DNA from: Amoebidium appalachense
Lineage: Eukaryota; Ichthyosporea
Direction of reading: 5' to 3'
NCBI GenBank assembly: GCA_963693365.1
Contig: CAVNZM010000014.1
Coordinates: 6,944,001-7,008,000 of the forward strand
Length of the DNA stretch: 64,000 nucleotides
Part shown: positions 25,669-52,465 of the stretch, one piece after another
Numbering within the stretch: the stretch's first letter is position 1
How the letters are laid out: every line of letters starts with the position of its first letter
Notes under the pieces: generated by a model
Database searches by the model: none
The model's input: only the letters and a program-made list of their open reading frames with translations
Told to the model about the DNA's origin: nothing
Position numbers and translations under genes: made by a program

Positions 25669-26877
25669 GAATGAAGATAAGTTTAATAAGTTTTCTCGAA
25701 TGAACTCAATGATATGTTTGAAGGTGATGCTTTGCTATAAGCGGGTTAGTGCTGGACACATCCCGTGAGGCCGATAATAATGTATTCATGTATGAGAAGT
25801 GTTGATTTTCTCTTCACAAGTCTAGCAAGTAGCAAGATATAAGCATATTACATATATGTACACATATAATTATATGTTATATGTTTGATGAGACCGAGTT
25901 TACAGTCTGACCACTGAATTCGTAGGCACTGTGTGTCACGAGGTTGTGAGTACACCGGCAATTTAAATTTATTAAGCTGATAACCTGCTTTTGTCTGAGT
26001 TGCCGCACCCCCCCCCCCCCCTCCCCCCCCCCCCCCCCCCCACCAAAAAAACCCTCTTCCCTCGGTATCTGAGCTGCTGGATGATCTGCTACCACCTACT
26101 AAGGTGGTGCCTTATTTTCCTTCCTACCTCAGCGGAAATGTCTCGCTAGTAATGACAATGCTTATCTGTGTACGCAAAATGACTGCTGCGAATTCGAAGA
26201 AGGAAGGCTGCGAAGAAAAAAGACCGCACGGGCTGCGAAGAGCCGTCGACGAGCCAAGATGGCGCGTGACACCGTCAGTACGTGTCAGGATGATCTGGTG
26301 GTGGGCAGCTGATCACTTGCCTCTATATTTACCCTTGAAAAATAGACTCAGTCGGTGCCGATTTATCGTACACAGGCTAAAGGGCACAGACAGGACTGAG
26401 CCAGATTTGAAGAATGATATCGGCAAGCCTCAACAGTTTATCCTTTAACGTGTGTTTCGAAACGTCAAATACAGGCATCGACCTCCCCTCTCCCCTTGCC
26501 GAGCGCCGGACTTGACAAAAAACCATGACTCCCATTCCAATTAGATCTATGAATGTGCCCAAAAGTCTGTGACAATAAGCGGCAGTGATCACCGCGCCAC
26601 CATGTCCGGCCCTATGCCTTGACCTCAAAACATACATGAGTTTCTATTTCTGCTATGGAAGAAAGGAAGCAGCCAGCACATTGCATAAAAATAACTTTAC
26701 AACAGGTAACAGCGCTGATGAAGATTCTGCCAGTAGGTGTTTACGTAGTGTTCCTTTTTGTTTTGAAATAAAAATTCGCAAACATCAGGATCAAACATCA
26801 GGAATGATTGAGAGAGTTACTTGTGTTTGCTTGAATGTGCTTTTAAAATATGAAGGCATCTCGCAGCCCGATCTTGA

Positions 26878-26926
<49 letters not shown>

Positions 26927-27100
26927 CCCCCTCCCCCCGGGCCTCCCAAAACATGCATGCACACACACACACACACTTGCACACACATGCAAACACACGC
27001 CATGGGCACGTACGCACGTACAACTTTCACACCGTATGATACACATCCACACCCAAACTCCCACACAAGCACACACACAGAGACACAAAGGCGCACACAC

Positions 27101-27176
<76 letters not shown>

Positions 27177-27305
27177 CACATACACAAACCGTCGCATACA
27201 CACACACGCGCACGCACGCACACATGTACACACCAAAAAAGTCACTTTCCGGCAGAAGAAAAGGGAGAGATGTATATTTAGCTCCGATATGTGCTGTGTA
27301 TACAG
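25669..27305. other. Spacer, mostly ordinary sequence with a C run and (CA)n block
   Basis: Downstream of the kinase. A C-rich patch lies at about 26008-26041, a C run at about 26880-26923 and CA repeats at about 26960-27180. A 114-residue open frame at 26104-26448 has no recognisable features. I see no gene. Confidence 0.6.
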
Positions 27306-27493
27306 GTACCAGCAGCATACCATGGCGGGCCTTTTCATTAAATGGCCAAAACGTTGTTCAAAGGATGCTCTTGATGTATCCGACCGAAGCAAAAAGAAAG
27401 GAAAAAAAATTGAAAGGGATATTTCTCCGTCGTCTTCCACTTCATTTTGCCGTATGTTGCTTACAAGTATATATATTTGAAAGCTGTTACTGA
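27306..27493 (+). pseudogene. Possible ankyrin-repeat fragment
   Basis: A frame opening after TATACAG at 27305 reads SLNGQNVVQRMLLMYP, then a lysine-rich stretch, then RRLPLHFAVCC before a stop at about 27493. The pattern 'N-G-x-x-V-V-Q-x-L-L-x-x-Y-P ... LPLHxAV' is what an ankyrin repeat pair looks like in protist proteins. Only about one and a half repeats are present, with no partner exons. Coincidence cannot be excluded. Confidence 0.3.
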
Positions 27494-28118
27494 AGTGTCG
27501 GACTACTATCACACGACACACATGATATCTGCGGGAAGCGCAAGGCGCACACATTGCATTTTTAGGCCGTTACTTGGCCATGGTTCGTTTTGGCGCCAAT
27601 TGACCAAATTTCAAAAATCGAAGCATTTTTTTTTTGTTGTCACTGAGAGAAACGAGTGGAAATGTGTCGGCGTTGAAGCTACGAAGCTCGGAGGTTAATA
27701 GCATTTTTACTAGAGGAATACAGTGGTTTAGGTACAAAGAATACAACGAGTAGCTGGCGCAGCTAGAACGGGCAGCACACCACTAAACATTCGAGTGAAT
27801 GGTGGTAACCTGAAGGCATTTCAAGTGTGTCTACGTCTCTTGCGACGTTTGCAGAAGCTGAGCAAACGAAAGTGATGGTGCACGCGGGAAATACGATCCG
27901 CTTTGACACGCAAAAGTAATTCCCACATAAATCAGTCAAGTACAACCAAACCTTATCCCGTTTGTGCTACACCAGAGCTCTATACAGAATACGTCCGTGT
28001 GAGAGGCCCCTTGTTGTCGTTGTTTCCCCCCTGGTCGGGTTAAACGGGGCGACAGGAGGGAGGTTGCTATGCGGGCAGGCACACGCCGTGGGGTGCACGT
28101 GTTTGCGTGCCTGCGGCC

Positions 28119-42555
<14,437 letters not shown>

Positions 42556-42899
42556 GCACGTGGATATGTGCACGTGCACACACACATGATGCCATCGAAA
42601 ATTCTAGCACGTTTTGTGTGAGGGCTCGTATCCCACTTTGATAATTTTTTTTTTTGTAATTTTGAAAATTCTGGGGGATTGATGAAAATCTATAGTGGTG
42701 AGAAAATATATAGCTTTTCGAATGTGTAAACGACTGTATATATGTTTTCCGTATGTGTTTTATGGATTGGTTTGTTGGTACACAAGCCGTATGCATACCT
42801 GAGACGGATCTCTCTGTGCCCTGAGAAAACAGCGTAAACCCCATGTCGTATTTATAGTTTATGGAACGTGTGACGACCAGGTGCCAGGGGCACTATTTT

Positions 42900-42905
42900 A
42901 ATAAA
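42900..42905 (+). terminator. Likely polyadenylation signal of NEDD1
   Basis: AATAAA, 345 bases after the NEDD1 stop codon, in AT-rich sequence. It is the canonical eukaryotic hexamer; use as the real cleavage signal is inferred. Confidence 0.5.
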
Positions 42906-43083
42906 AACTTTGAAACGTAGCTGCTGGCAGCAATTATTGGCTCCCTCAAATGTGATTGGGTGGTTGGTGCTGTGAATGAAGTTCATTGGTCAGACGTCAC
43001 GGTGTGTGGATGTGATTGGCTGAGTATCACTGGTGGCGTTATCCTTGGATGCCTTTATGACTGATTGTGTGCTCGCGCACCGC

Positions 43084-43144
<61 letters not shown>

Positions 43145-43350
43145 AAAAAAGAGGGGAAAAAAAAAAAAAAAAGAGAAAACAAAGAAAATTATCCCCCCCC
43201 TCTCCTCCCTTAAAAGAGGACATAACCCTGGACACTCCACACACACATGCACACACACGGGGTATCCACCCCACGTGTGCATGTGAGTGGTTCGATGACC
43301 CGTGATTGAATACTATCATAATACAGGACCTGGTCCACTTTTGTCTTCAG

Positions 43351-43389
<39 letters not shown>

Positions 43390-44205
43390 CCACCCTCCTT
43401 CCTCCTCTCCCCAACCACTAGCACACATGTACACACACACACACACACACGCACGCATGTATTAACGATCCCTTTCAGTACTGTACCCCACCCACATTGA
43501 ATTATTTCTACCATCGTACTATTGGGTAACCGTGAATGTCATGACCACACTGAGGAACATGAACAGAACCTTGCACGCATATGTGTTATGACATTGTTTA
43601 GACCTGGGCATGGAGGCATGGGGAAGGGTTTAACAGACAGACCAACACCGGAGGACATAAATTCTGTATGTGTCTGTCTCAGGGTCCACCCGAGGGGGGG
43701 GGGGGGGGGTTTCGATCGTATGTGCTTAATCACGGTGAATGAAAAGGTCATTCAGTTTGGGTTGGATGTTTTATTGATTTACCACCATAAATACTTTGAA
43801 TGCACGGCACATCAGGGATTTACAAGAATATTCGAGAACACGCTCCATAAAGTACATATGTACATAAGGATTATACAAAAACATTCGAGGACCATATAGA
43901 GTCTCATACAGGCTACACAAAATGTGCATGTACAGAAAGAGGGTTGCAAACACAAATCAAGGATGTAACCCATTTGTGCCCCATCTCTTATCTATTATAG
44001 TACAAGACGACTGAAAAAGGCAATTCAAAATAGTTCCATAAAAAGATAGTATACACCTTTGCATATCTTCATTCGCTCATGTAATACAACAGAGACGGTC
44101 AGTATACATAGCATGCACACGCCACTGTTCACCAATCATATTATGCATTTTCTTAAATATATACATTTCGGTCATAGCAGTATGTTCTTCGGATTTCTCC
44201 CCCCC

Positions 44206-44277
44206 ATGCAACTTAATAAAGTGCTCACTTGGGGGGGCCCATGCAACTTAATAAGGTGCTCACTTGGGGGGGTGCGC
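44206..44277. repeat. Tandem duplication, unit about 35 bases
   Basis: Two copies of a unit containing CATGCAACTTAATAA and GTGCTCACTTGGGGGG, side by side. They differ by one base in AATAAAG versus AATAAGG. Confidence 0.85.
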
Positions 44278-44579
44278 GTTTACAGACAACACATCTATTT
44301 ATGGCTCCATTCATTGCAATTTACGGGATGATATTAATAAAAGGGAGCCGGATATATGGAGCTACCATAATCCATACAAAACCCATTCCATCACTCCCAA
44401 ACCCTCCTAAAACCCCCAAAACTACCCCGTCCTTTCCTACCACAACATATATCATTTGCCCTGTTGCATTCTAACAATCACTAATACCCATACATCTTCT
44501 TCCTCTCCCCCCCTAGCCCCACTTACCCACCCCACACCACTCCCCCCTCCCCCCCCCCCCCCCCCCCCCTCCCCCCCTC

Positions 44580-44614
<35 letters not shown>

Positions 44615-44842
44615 ACCACCACCACCACCACCACCACCCACCCACCCACCAAAAAACCACCGGCCACCACCACCAGCACCAGTATTAAAAAACCCAGCCA
44701 TAATAAAACCCCCCTCTCCACCTCCTCCCTTCTAGTAGTACCTACCACGACCACTCAGGTTGCCTCCCCGACCCCCCCCTTCCCCTCTGGGTCTGGCCCC
44801 CTACACCCCCCCTCCCTCTACCCCAGTTGGGTGGGCGTGAGG

Positions 44843-44956
44843 TGAAATTTGCATGCCGTGGAGGGGTATTTGAATTTGCACGCCGTGGAGGGGGGTTTGT
44901 ATTTACATGCCGTGGAGGGGGGGTTTGTATTTACATGCCGTGGAGGGGGGTTTGAA
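44843..44956. repeat. About 30-base minisatellite, four copies
   Basis: Copies of GCCGTGGAGGGG followed by GGTTTGTATTTACAT or a variant, spaced 29-31 bases. If the last RDR frame is read on, it encodes a repeated PPSTACKYK. It is either the end of the RDR frame or untranslated sequence after it. Confidence 0.88.
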
Positions 44957-45084
44957 TAGGAGGTGGCAGGGGCGGGGTTGGGGCGAGAATTTGCTCTCCG
45001 GGCATCTCTTTTTATATCGCAGAGAATCGAAGAGACGACCCACGGGAAGGAACGCCAGTGGTACTCGGAGGCACGATCGTAGCA

Positions 45085-45094
<10 letters not shown>

Positions 45095-45136
<42 letters not shown>

Positions 45137-45180
45137 TGTGTGTGTGCGTGTGTGTGCGTGCGTGCGTGTGCGTGTGTGTG
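45095..45180. repeat. (TG)n next to the last RDR exon
   Basis: TG on the plus strand, (CA)n in the RDR sense, ending at the acceptor for the exon starting 45087. Confidence 0.92.
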
Positions 45181-45787
45181 TGGGGTGTGCGTGTGTGTGT
45201 GGGGGGGGGGGGGGGTGCGCGCGCACATGCGTGTGTGCATGTGTGCATGTGGACACATATGCACACGTGCGCATGCAGGGGGTGGGGTTGGGGGGGGGTC
45301 AGAATGTGTTACAGAGTACGAAGAGCACACAACACAATGTAAAGTGCAAAGCACACAAAGAGTATGCATCGTAGGCAGAGCCCATATTCCGGGGAGCCGA
45401 GAGGGTACGGGGTTTGTGTGTGTGTGTTTGTGGGGGGGAGGGGGGGGAGGGAGGAGGGTTGGATAGAGGGAGTTATGGCTGACTGAAGGTTCATTTGTAT
45501 GACATGTAGATTTAGAGGGTATGCATTGATTGATTGGCCTTTGATCTTCGTGTGGAGAACATGTGTTTGTGTGCGCAATTAGGCAGGGAGGGATAGAAAC
45601 AGTGGGGCGGGTTATAATCGCTGTTATTGTAAAAAAACAAAAAAACATGGCCAACCCACCCTGGGAAATGCACATCCATGTGTTACAATATATGCTTTGT
45701 AGGCTCACAACACAGCATGCAAGAGTATCGCACACTCAGACTATGTTCGTTCACACACCACACAAACACACTTTCACTCTTGCTATG

Positions 45788-45824
<37 letters not shown>

Positions 45825-46024
45825 ATGTGTGTGTGTGTGTGCCTGTACGTGTGCGTGTACGTGTGCGTGTGCATGTGCATAAGTGGGTTTATGTGTGTCA
45901 GTTTGTGTCTGTTCATGTCTGCATGAGTGTGAGTATGAGTACCCCTGTGTGTAAGAGTGAGTGTGTGGGCGTGTGTAAGCGCACACGTCAGAGTGTCTGT
46001 AAGCATCTATGCACACATGCATTC

Positions 46025-46071
<47 letters not shown>

Positions 46072-46319
46072 TATATGTGTTTTTTTCTTTTTTTTTTGTA
46101 TAGTGTACGTGTGTAAGTGTAGTGATAGGATGTACTTTAGGTGTGGATGTGTATGTGTCAGCATGCATGGGTATGTGTGTCGGGGGGAGGGGGGGGGGAG
46201 GGGGGGTTGAGAAGGTCGAAAGACTGTTCAGAGGTGAGTGGGCCCCTTTCCCTATTCATTTCCTCAACCCCAAACTTTCCCTCTTCATCCCATACCAACA
46301 CTGCTACCCTTCTCTCCCT

Positions 46320-46342
46320 CCCCACTCCCCATATCCTCAATT

Positions 46343-46396
<54 letters not shown>

Positions 46397-46673
46397 CCCC
46401 CTCCCCCCCAAAAAAAAGAAAGGAAAAGAAAAAAGAAAAAGAAAAAAATGCATTCATTAACTCCCCATCAACCTAATATCCCTTCCCCTCCCTTACCCCC
46501 CTCCCCCCTCCCCACCCCCCCCCCTCTCTCTCTCTCTCCCCCCCCCCCCCCCCCCGCCCTCCCCCCCCCCAATAAAGAAAAGAAAAGAAAAAAGAAAAAA
46601 AGAAAGAAATGCATTCATTTACTCCCCATCAACCTAATATCCCTTCCCCTCTCTTTCCCCCCCCCCCCCCCTC

Positions 46674-46734
<61 letters not shown>

Positions 46735-46870
46735 CCCCCCCAAAAAAAGAGAAGAAAAGAAAAAAATGCATTCATTAACTCCCCATCAACCTAATATCCC
46801 TTCCCCTCTCTTCCCCCCCCCCCCTCCCCTCCCTCCCCCCCCCCCCCCCCCCCCTCCCCCCGTCCCACCA
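46320..46870. repeat. Tandem repeat, unit about 160 bases, three copies
   Basis: Each copy has ATGCATTCATT, then CTCCCCATCAACCTAATATC, then C/CT-rich sequence and an A-rich AAAAGAAAAG stretch. The ATGCATTCATT marks are at 46448, 46609 and 46766, giving periods of 161 and 157. The array lies exactly where the catalytic exons of the RDR gene are missing. Confidence 0.9.
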
Positions 46871-47077
46871 CCACCAGCACAAACACAACACACACACACA
46901 CTTACAAGTAAAATAACCAAATAAAGAACTTCAAACACATGAACCCGCTCTCCCAACTCACTTTCTCAAGCATTCCCTCTGCATGTCGACGACGAAGACC
47001 TCTTTGGGCATGAATTAGGCCTCGAGGATGATAACCAGCTGGCGGTTGAGAAAGGCCGGCTTATAGTGCGAGTAGGT

Positions 47078-47320
47078 GATGATCTCGAGCTCACTAATAA
47101 ATTGGTCACTAATTAATTATTATAGGTGTTAGTTCACAAATTAATTAGATATGTGTTACCAGGTCACTAGTTAATTAGATAGATAGGTGTTTGTGGGTGA
47201 TGATCTCAAACTCATTAATTAATTGTTGATCTCGAGCACACTAACAATCAATTAGATAGATGTTAGTAGGTCACTGATCAATTAGATAGGTGGTAGGTGA
47301 TGATCTCAAGCTTACTAAAG
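47078..47320. repeat. Degenerate repeats copying the edge of RDR exon 12
   Basis: The sequence GATGATCTCGAGCTCAC at the acceptor edge of exon 12 recurs with changes at about 47199, 47225 and 47299, each followed by ACTAA- or ATTAA-type sequence. Between them are AT-rich repeats of the type AATTAGATAGRTG. Confidence 0.82.
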
Positions 47321-47556
47321 GGGTGTGTGCCAATAAATAGAATTACACATAGCAATCTCCTTCTCCCCCTCCTCCCTCCCTCCCTCCCCCCCCCCCCCCC
47401 CTCCCCCCCGCTCTCTCACAACCCCACCCCTTGCTGCCGTCCCCAAAGCAGAAAGAGATACGGGATCTTCAGGATGCACACTAAATGACGTATGAATCAT
47501 GTAGAGAAAATGTGCAGCAAAAAAGCTCATGTGTTGGGTACCAGATACGCACAGGT

Positions 47557-47563
<7 letters not shown>

Positions 47564-47608
<45 letters not shown>
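47564..47608. repeat. G run of about 45 bases
   Basis: Uninterrupted G run in RDR intron 11 (C run in the sense of that gene). Confidence 0.93.
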
Positions 47609-47610
<2 letters not shown>

Positions 47611-49009
47611 TCAAGGGGAAGGAATGGTAGGTGTACGGTGTAGGTGCGTGTAGCATGTGTGTGCGCTATATTGGAAGGGGGGTGGGCGGTGGTGGGGGCG
47701 GGCAGGTCAGGGGGGTGGGGGTTTTCAATTCGTATAGAATAGGAAATTGCAGGAGTGATGCATACATACATTTTGGAAGGGAGAGGAGGGTACGTGTGTG
47801 CATTCTGGAATGCATATTGGCCTTGATGGTGGATGTGTTGAGGAAAGGTCGAACAGTGGGGGCGGGACCGGGGGGGGGGGGGGGGGGGGAGGGGGGGGGG
47901 GGGGGGGGGGTGGGCAAGAACGACAGAGAAAGAGAGAGAGGAGGACGGGGGGTCGGGGATTAGATGCACAGAGGGGAGCAGTGATTCGAGAGGGAGGGAG
48001 AGGGGGAGAAGTGAGAAATAGGCGAGAGGTGGGGGGACGTGGCGGGAGAGAAGGACAAGAGAACTTCGGAGGCCAGGAGGGGGAAGTGGGCGGCCGCCGG
48101 GGTGGGGGGGGGGGGGGGGGGGGGGGGGGGACCGTACGTGTCAGTGGATTCGAACTTGATCATCGATGGGCGCAAGCACACATAAACATTGCCTGCATCA
48201 CCGGGGCTCCTGCCGAGGCATCGGAAAATGGAGGCACAGCACACCCTTTGCACCCCCCAACCTGACCTGGTATGCGCTGGGCATTTGATCCTCTGGTATG
48301 CCTAGGTGTGCGCACAGATGTCTAGACAGTTCGTAGCTGATCTGACCCACCCCGTCACTGAATATGTAGTGGAGATTTTCCGGAACGGTGATGTCGTCTA
48401 TCTTCATCCAATCATTCTGGTTGAGCTGAGAAAGAGAGAGGGAGAAAGGGTGGGAGGGAGGGAGGGAGGGAGGGAGGGAGATGGAGGGAGAGAGGCAGAG
48501 GGAGGGGGGAGGGAGTAGAGAGGGAGGGAGAGCGGGAGGGGAGAGGGGACAGGAGATGGAGGGAGGGGGGAGGGGGGGAAGGGGAGTGGCAGACGAAGAG
48601 GGAGTGGAGAGTGAAAGGAAAAGAGGGGCTGGGGGGAGGGGGGGGGTAGAGAGAGGGAGAGGGTGAAGGAGAGGGAAAGGGTGAGGGTGAGGGAGAGCGG
48701 GAGAGGGGGGGGGGGGGTGTAGAGGGAGGGAAGGGAAGAGAGGGGGAGGGGGATGGTGTGTGTGTGTTCGTGTGTGTGTGTGTGTGTGTATGTGTGTGTG
48801 TTTTTCGGTGGTGGGGGAGGAGGGAGAGGAAGGGGGGGGGGGGGGGGGGGGGGGGGGAGGGAGGTGCATGTGTGTGTATGTATGTGCCCAGGTGCAACAA
48901 AACAAATTCGTTAGTACCAAGGAGATATGCTTTGACCATATATGAGCCTCTGACCATGAATGAAGTGGGTGGGTGGCCATCTGTATGGGAGATGCAAGCA
49001 CGGTGCTTC

Positions 49010-49089
49010 CATGTGCGCACAGTACTACCGCCACGTGCGCACAGTACTGCCGCCACGTGCGCACAGTACTACCGCCACGTGCGCATAGC
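49010..49089. repeat. 22-base tandem repeat with CACGTG and TGCGCA
   Basis: Unit CACGTGCGCACAGTACTACC plus GC, three full copies (49010, 49032, 49054) and a partial fourth. Related single copies are scattered to about 49215. It lies in RDR intron 10. GTACT is also present in each unit. Confidence 0.9.
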
Positions 49090-49849
49090 ATTCGGGCCAG
49101 CACACTGTGTGCACACAGACCATCATGTGAGCACAAAAATGTCGTGCAGTACTACGGTCACATGCGTACAGCACAGCACACAGCCACCGGTGTATTTGTC
49201 ATTCAAGTGCGCACAGTGGACAGAGGGTGGATACGTACATTTCCATATTTGGTAGTGCCGCTAAAGCACTGGCCAATCCGTGCCGCACAGCGTGCAGGGG
49301 TGGTGATTGCGTCAAAGTTGCCCATCTGCTTGAGCACGGTGCCGGGATTGTCTGCACAGAACCAGGTGGAGCGCTGGCGCAGCTGGCTGCTGCTGAACCC
49401 AAGGAACTTGTACTCCATCCCGGCTACTTGCAGCCCGTTGCGCAGGATCTAGGAAAGGGGGGTTTAGGAGGATGAAAGAGAGAGGCATATGCACCACGAA
49501 TTCATCACGGATATGCAAGAGGGAGCACAACACAATGAAACATGATGCAGAGGGGGGGAATCATGGTTGTCATCGCATGCCCAGGAGGAAAGAACAGGAT
49601 TTTTGTATAATGCTGGTCAGAGGAAGCTCAAAACAAAGACAGGGGACGGTATTGGAAAGAGCTCAGGAAGATGGGGGGGGGAAGGGGGGGAGGGGGAGGG
49701 GGAGGTGACAAAGGAAAAGATCACAAGCTGAAGGTGCCTTCCTTGCATCCTCCATTGAGGAAAACAGGAAACCTTGCAATTCAGGGGGGGGGGGGGGGGG
49801 GGAGATGCATCGCTCCCGCGGGGAGGGGGTGGAGGGAGGGGGGAGAGGG

Positions 49850-49886
<37 letters not shown>

Positions 49887-51892
49887 TGTACGCCTCTGAA
49901 TCGCTTGCGCACAGCCCTCCGCAACTCAGTGTGCATGGGCCGATCAAAATTTTCATCGGCAAACACTACTCGGATAAACAAATCGGGTTTGTTGGGGTAC
50001 TTTCTCAAGATCCGGTTTGACATTTCCAGCGATGCTTGTCGCACACAGATGCGGGTGGGGGTGACAATGGCTTAACGTACAAGCACGTGGTTGCCAAGAT
50101 GTTCAGGCTGTGTGTGTGTGTGTGTATGTGCGTGTTTGTGTGTGCATGCGCGCGCGTGTGTGGGTGTGTGTGTGTGTGTGTTGGGGGGCGAGGTGGGGTT
50201 AGAGATATGTGAAGGGAAAGTTAACAGTGTCACAAATGCAATAAAGAAGAGATCTACGATCCATCGAGGGTATATATATGAGCCTCATATTAGCCATACA
50301 TACATGGTGAAGTAATCATATGCCCTCTGGCATGCACGACCCACATAGGTCACACATGCGTGCAATGCAATGGTTGCCCATACCCTTGTATGTGTCTTTG
50401 TCACCATATCGACACACCAAAATGTTGTGGAAGTTTCATGTAAACCATGTGATTGGCTAGAGCACAAAATTAAAACGAACCAACAAGCACTCTTAACTGA
50501 ACGGCGGGAATGTTTGGCAAGTTGTTAGTGGGTGGGTGTGTAGATGTGTGGGAAGGCGTGGGGATGGGGTGCTGCTGCATAAAACCTAGCAAAACAGAGA
50601 TGTCAGTGTGTGCTTAAGGGGGAGGGGGCAAAGGTGGAGGAAGGGGGGGGGGGGGGGGGGGGGGAGGGAGAGGGGGGGGGGGGGGGGGGGGACAATACCG
50701 TGAGTCTTGAAGTGGCAGCGACTTTCACGATAGTGTCCTTCTTTGCCAGCGCATCCCGCAGCCTCTGTGAAAACAGTGGCTCTGTGCGCACACTCCTGCT
50801 GAAAGCCACATAGGCCCCTCAAAGCTCTCCAGCACACACAGCCCCGTGTGTGCGTCCACAGAGCCCAGCAGCCCCCACACATCCGAGTCGGGCCACAGCT
50901 CGTGAGCCGCCACCTTGGCCCGGGTCACCAGCAGCTCCAGGGCATACAGCACACGGAACGACAGCTTGTGCTGCGCCCCCACATGCATGCGCTGCTTGCG
51001 CCAGTCCTCGGCTTTCTGTAGATGCATGGGTGGGTGGGGGGGAGAGGGAGGGGGGAGACAGGGGGGGCGGGATGAAGAAAGTGAGGACTGTGATTACGAT
51101 CATGCATCATGACAGATAAACAAGGAAAAAGAGAAGGCAAAGAGAGAACAAAACAGGCACGATACAAACCTATGGAATCACAAGGGGGCTTGCATGCCGC
51201 TACACAGCAGTCGGCTTAGAAACTTTGGTGGTGGCTGTGGTTGCGGTGTGTGTGATAGTGTGACCAACTGAGCATGCACGTGCATGCATCATGTGTGTGA
51301 CTTTCGCACGGGCGCACGCGTGCGCGTGTGTGTGTGTGCGCGTTCATGTATGTGTGATGTTTGTGTGTACATGGACATGTCTAGACATGTTTGCACGGCA
51401 CACTTACCACGTGTTCTACTTGAAACTCCTCTTGCCTCTGTGCCGTACGGTCGAGGGTGTAGCCTGCATCCATTTGCAGCACCCCCAGCTCCCTCAGCAC
51501 GGCATCGATCTGCAGCAGCTGCCGGGGCCCACAGCCCACGTGCAGCCGATGAACTAGGCACTGGCCAATGCTGTTGCTCGACGTGAAGTCTACGTGCCGC
51601 CGCCAGAGCCGTGAGTCCATGTCCCCCGGGGGGGGGGGGGGGGGGGGGGGGGGTGGGGGGGGTGGGGGGGTAGGAGAGGGGGTGAGGTGGGGTGGGGTAG
51701 TTGAGGGAGGAGGAGGTGGGGGGAGGGGGGGAGGGGAGAGTGTGAGGCCTAGTTGACTGGAAGTGCTGGCGAAGTAAAGGGAAATACACTGAGCAAGTCT
51801 TCTATGTGGATGTGGATGTATGTGTGTGGTCTGTGAAAGGTGGAGACCGTTGGGTTATTTTTGATTGATTTTTTATCTGATTTATTATTAAT

Positions 51893-51925
<33 letters not shown>

Positions 51926-52465
51926 GGGGGGGGAAAGGGGGGGAGAGGGGAAGGGGGGAGGGGGGAGGGGGCAGGGGACGTGGGTAGGAACCCAACTACA
52001 CTCGACTCCTTAAAGCTACTCTGATACCTATGCACATATGCACGCACGCACGCACGCACACGCCCACACACACACACAGCCCACTAAGCCAGGAAAATCT
52101 TGCGATTATCCCCTCCCCCCCCCCCCCCACAACCACACCCCTCCCCCTCCAACCCATATAAGGCAAGCGCACCCTGTCTCCTCCACACGTAGCGTGCGCC
52201 GTGCTCCTCCTCCTCCTCCCCCTCCTCCTCGCTGTCCGTGTCGTCCCAGTGCTTGTCTGCTGCTTCCCCTGGATCGTGCTGGCGGTACACCTGTGCACGT
52301 CAGGGTGAGCGCTGTGCACGTGCCCCCTGGGAGACTAGTTCGCGTGTTCTATTGGCTGCCTGGGAACGTGGTGATTGGTCACACAATACCGCCACCAGCC
52401 ATGATCACCGTGGTGCAGAAAGCGGGATGGTAGGAGGAGGGGAAATACTAAACAGTTACTGATTT

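Larger units (their letters stand above)
42556..44817. other. Spacer between convergent NEDD1 and RDR remnant
   Basis: Holds the NEDD1 3' region, (CA)n with A-rich sequence at about 43086-43175, a C run at about 43350-43386, about 1 kb of ordinary sequence (43480-44450), and C-rich sequence to 44820. No gene seen. Confidence 0.65.

Noticed and set aside
47015-50074. A variant genetic code in which TAA is read as an amino acid
   Set aside because: RPB8 and the kinase end with TAA at sensible positions, and the RDR gene also has indels that a code change would not explain.
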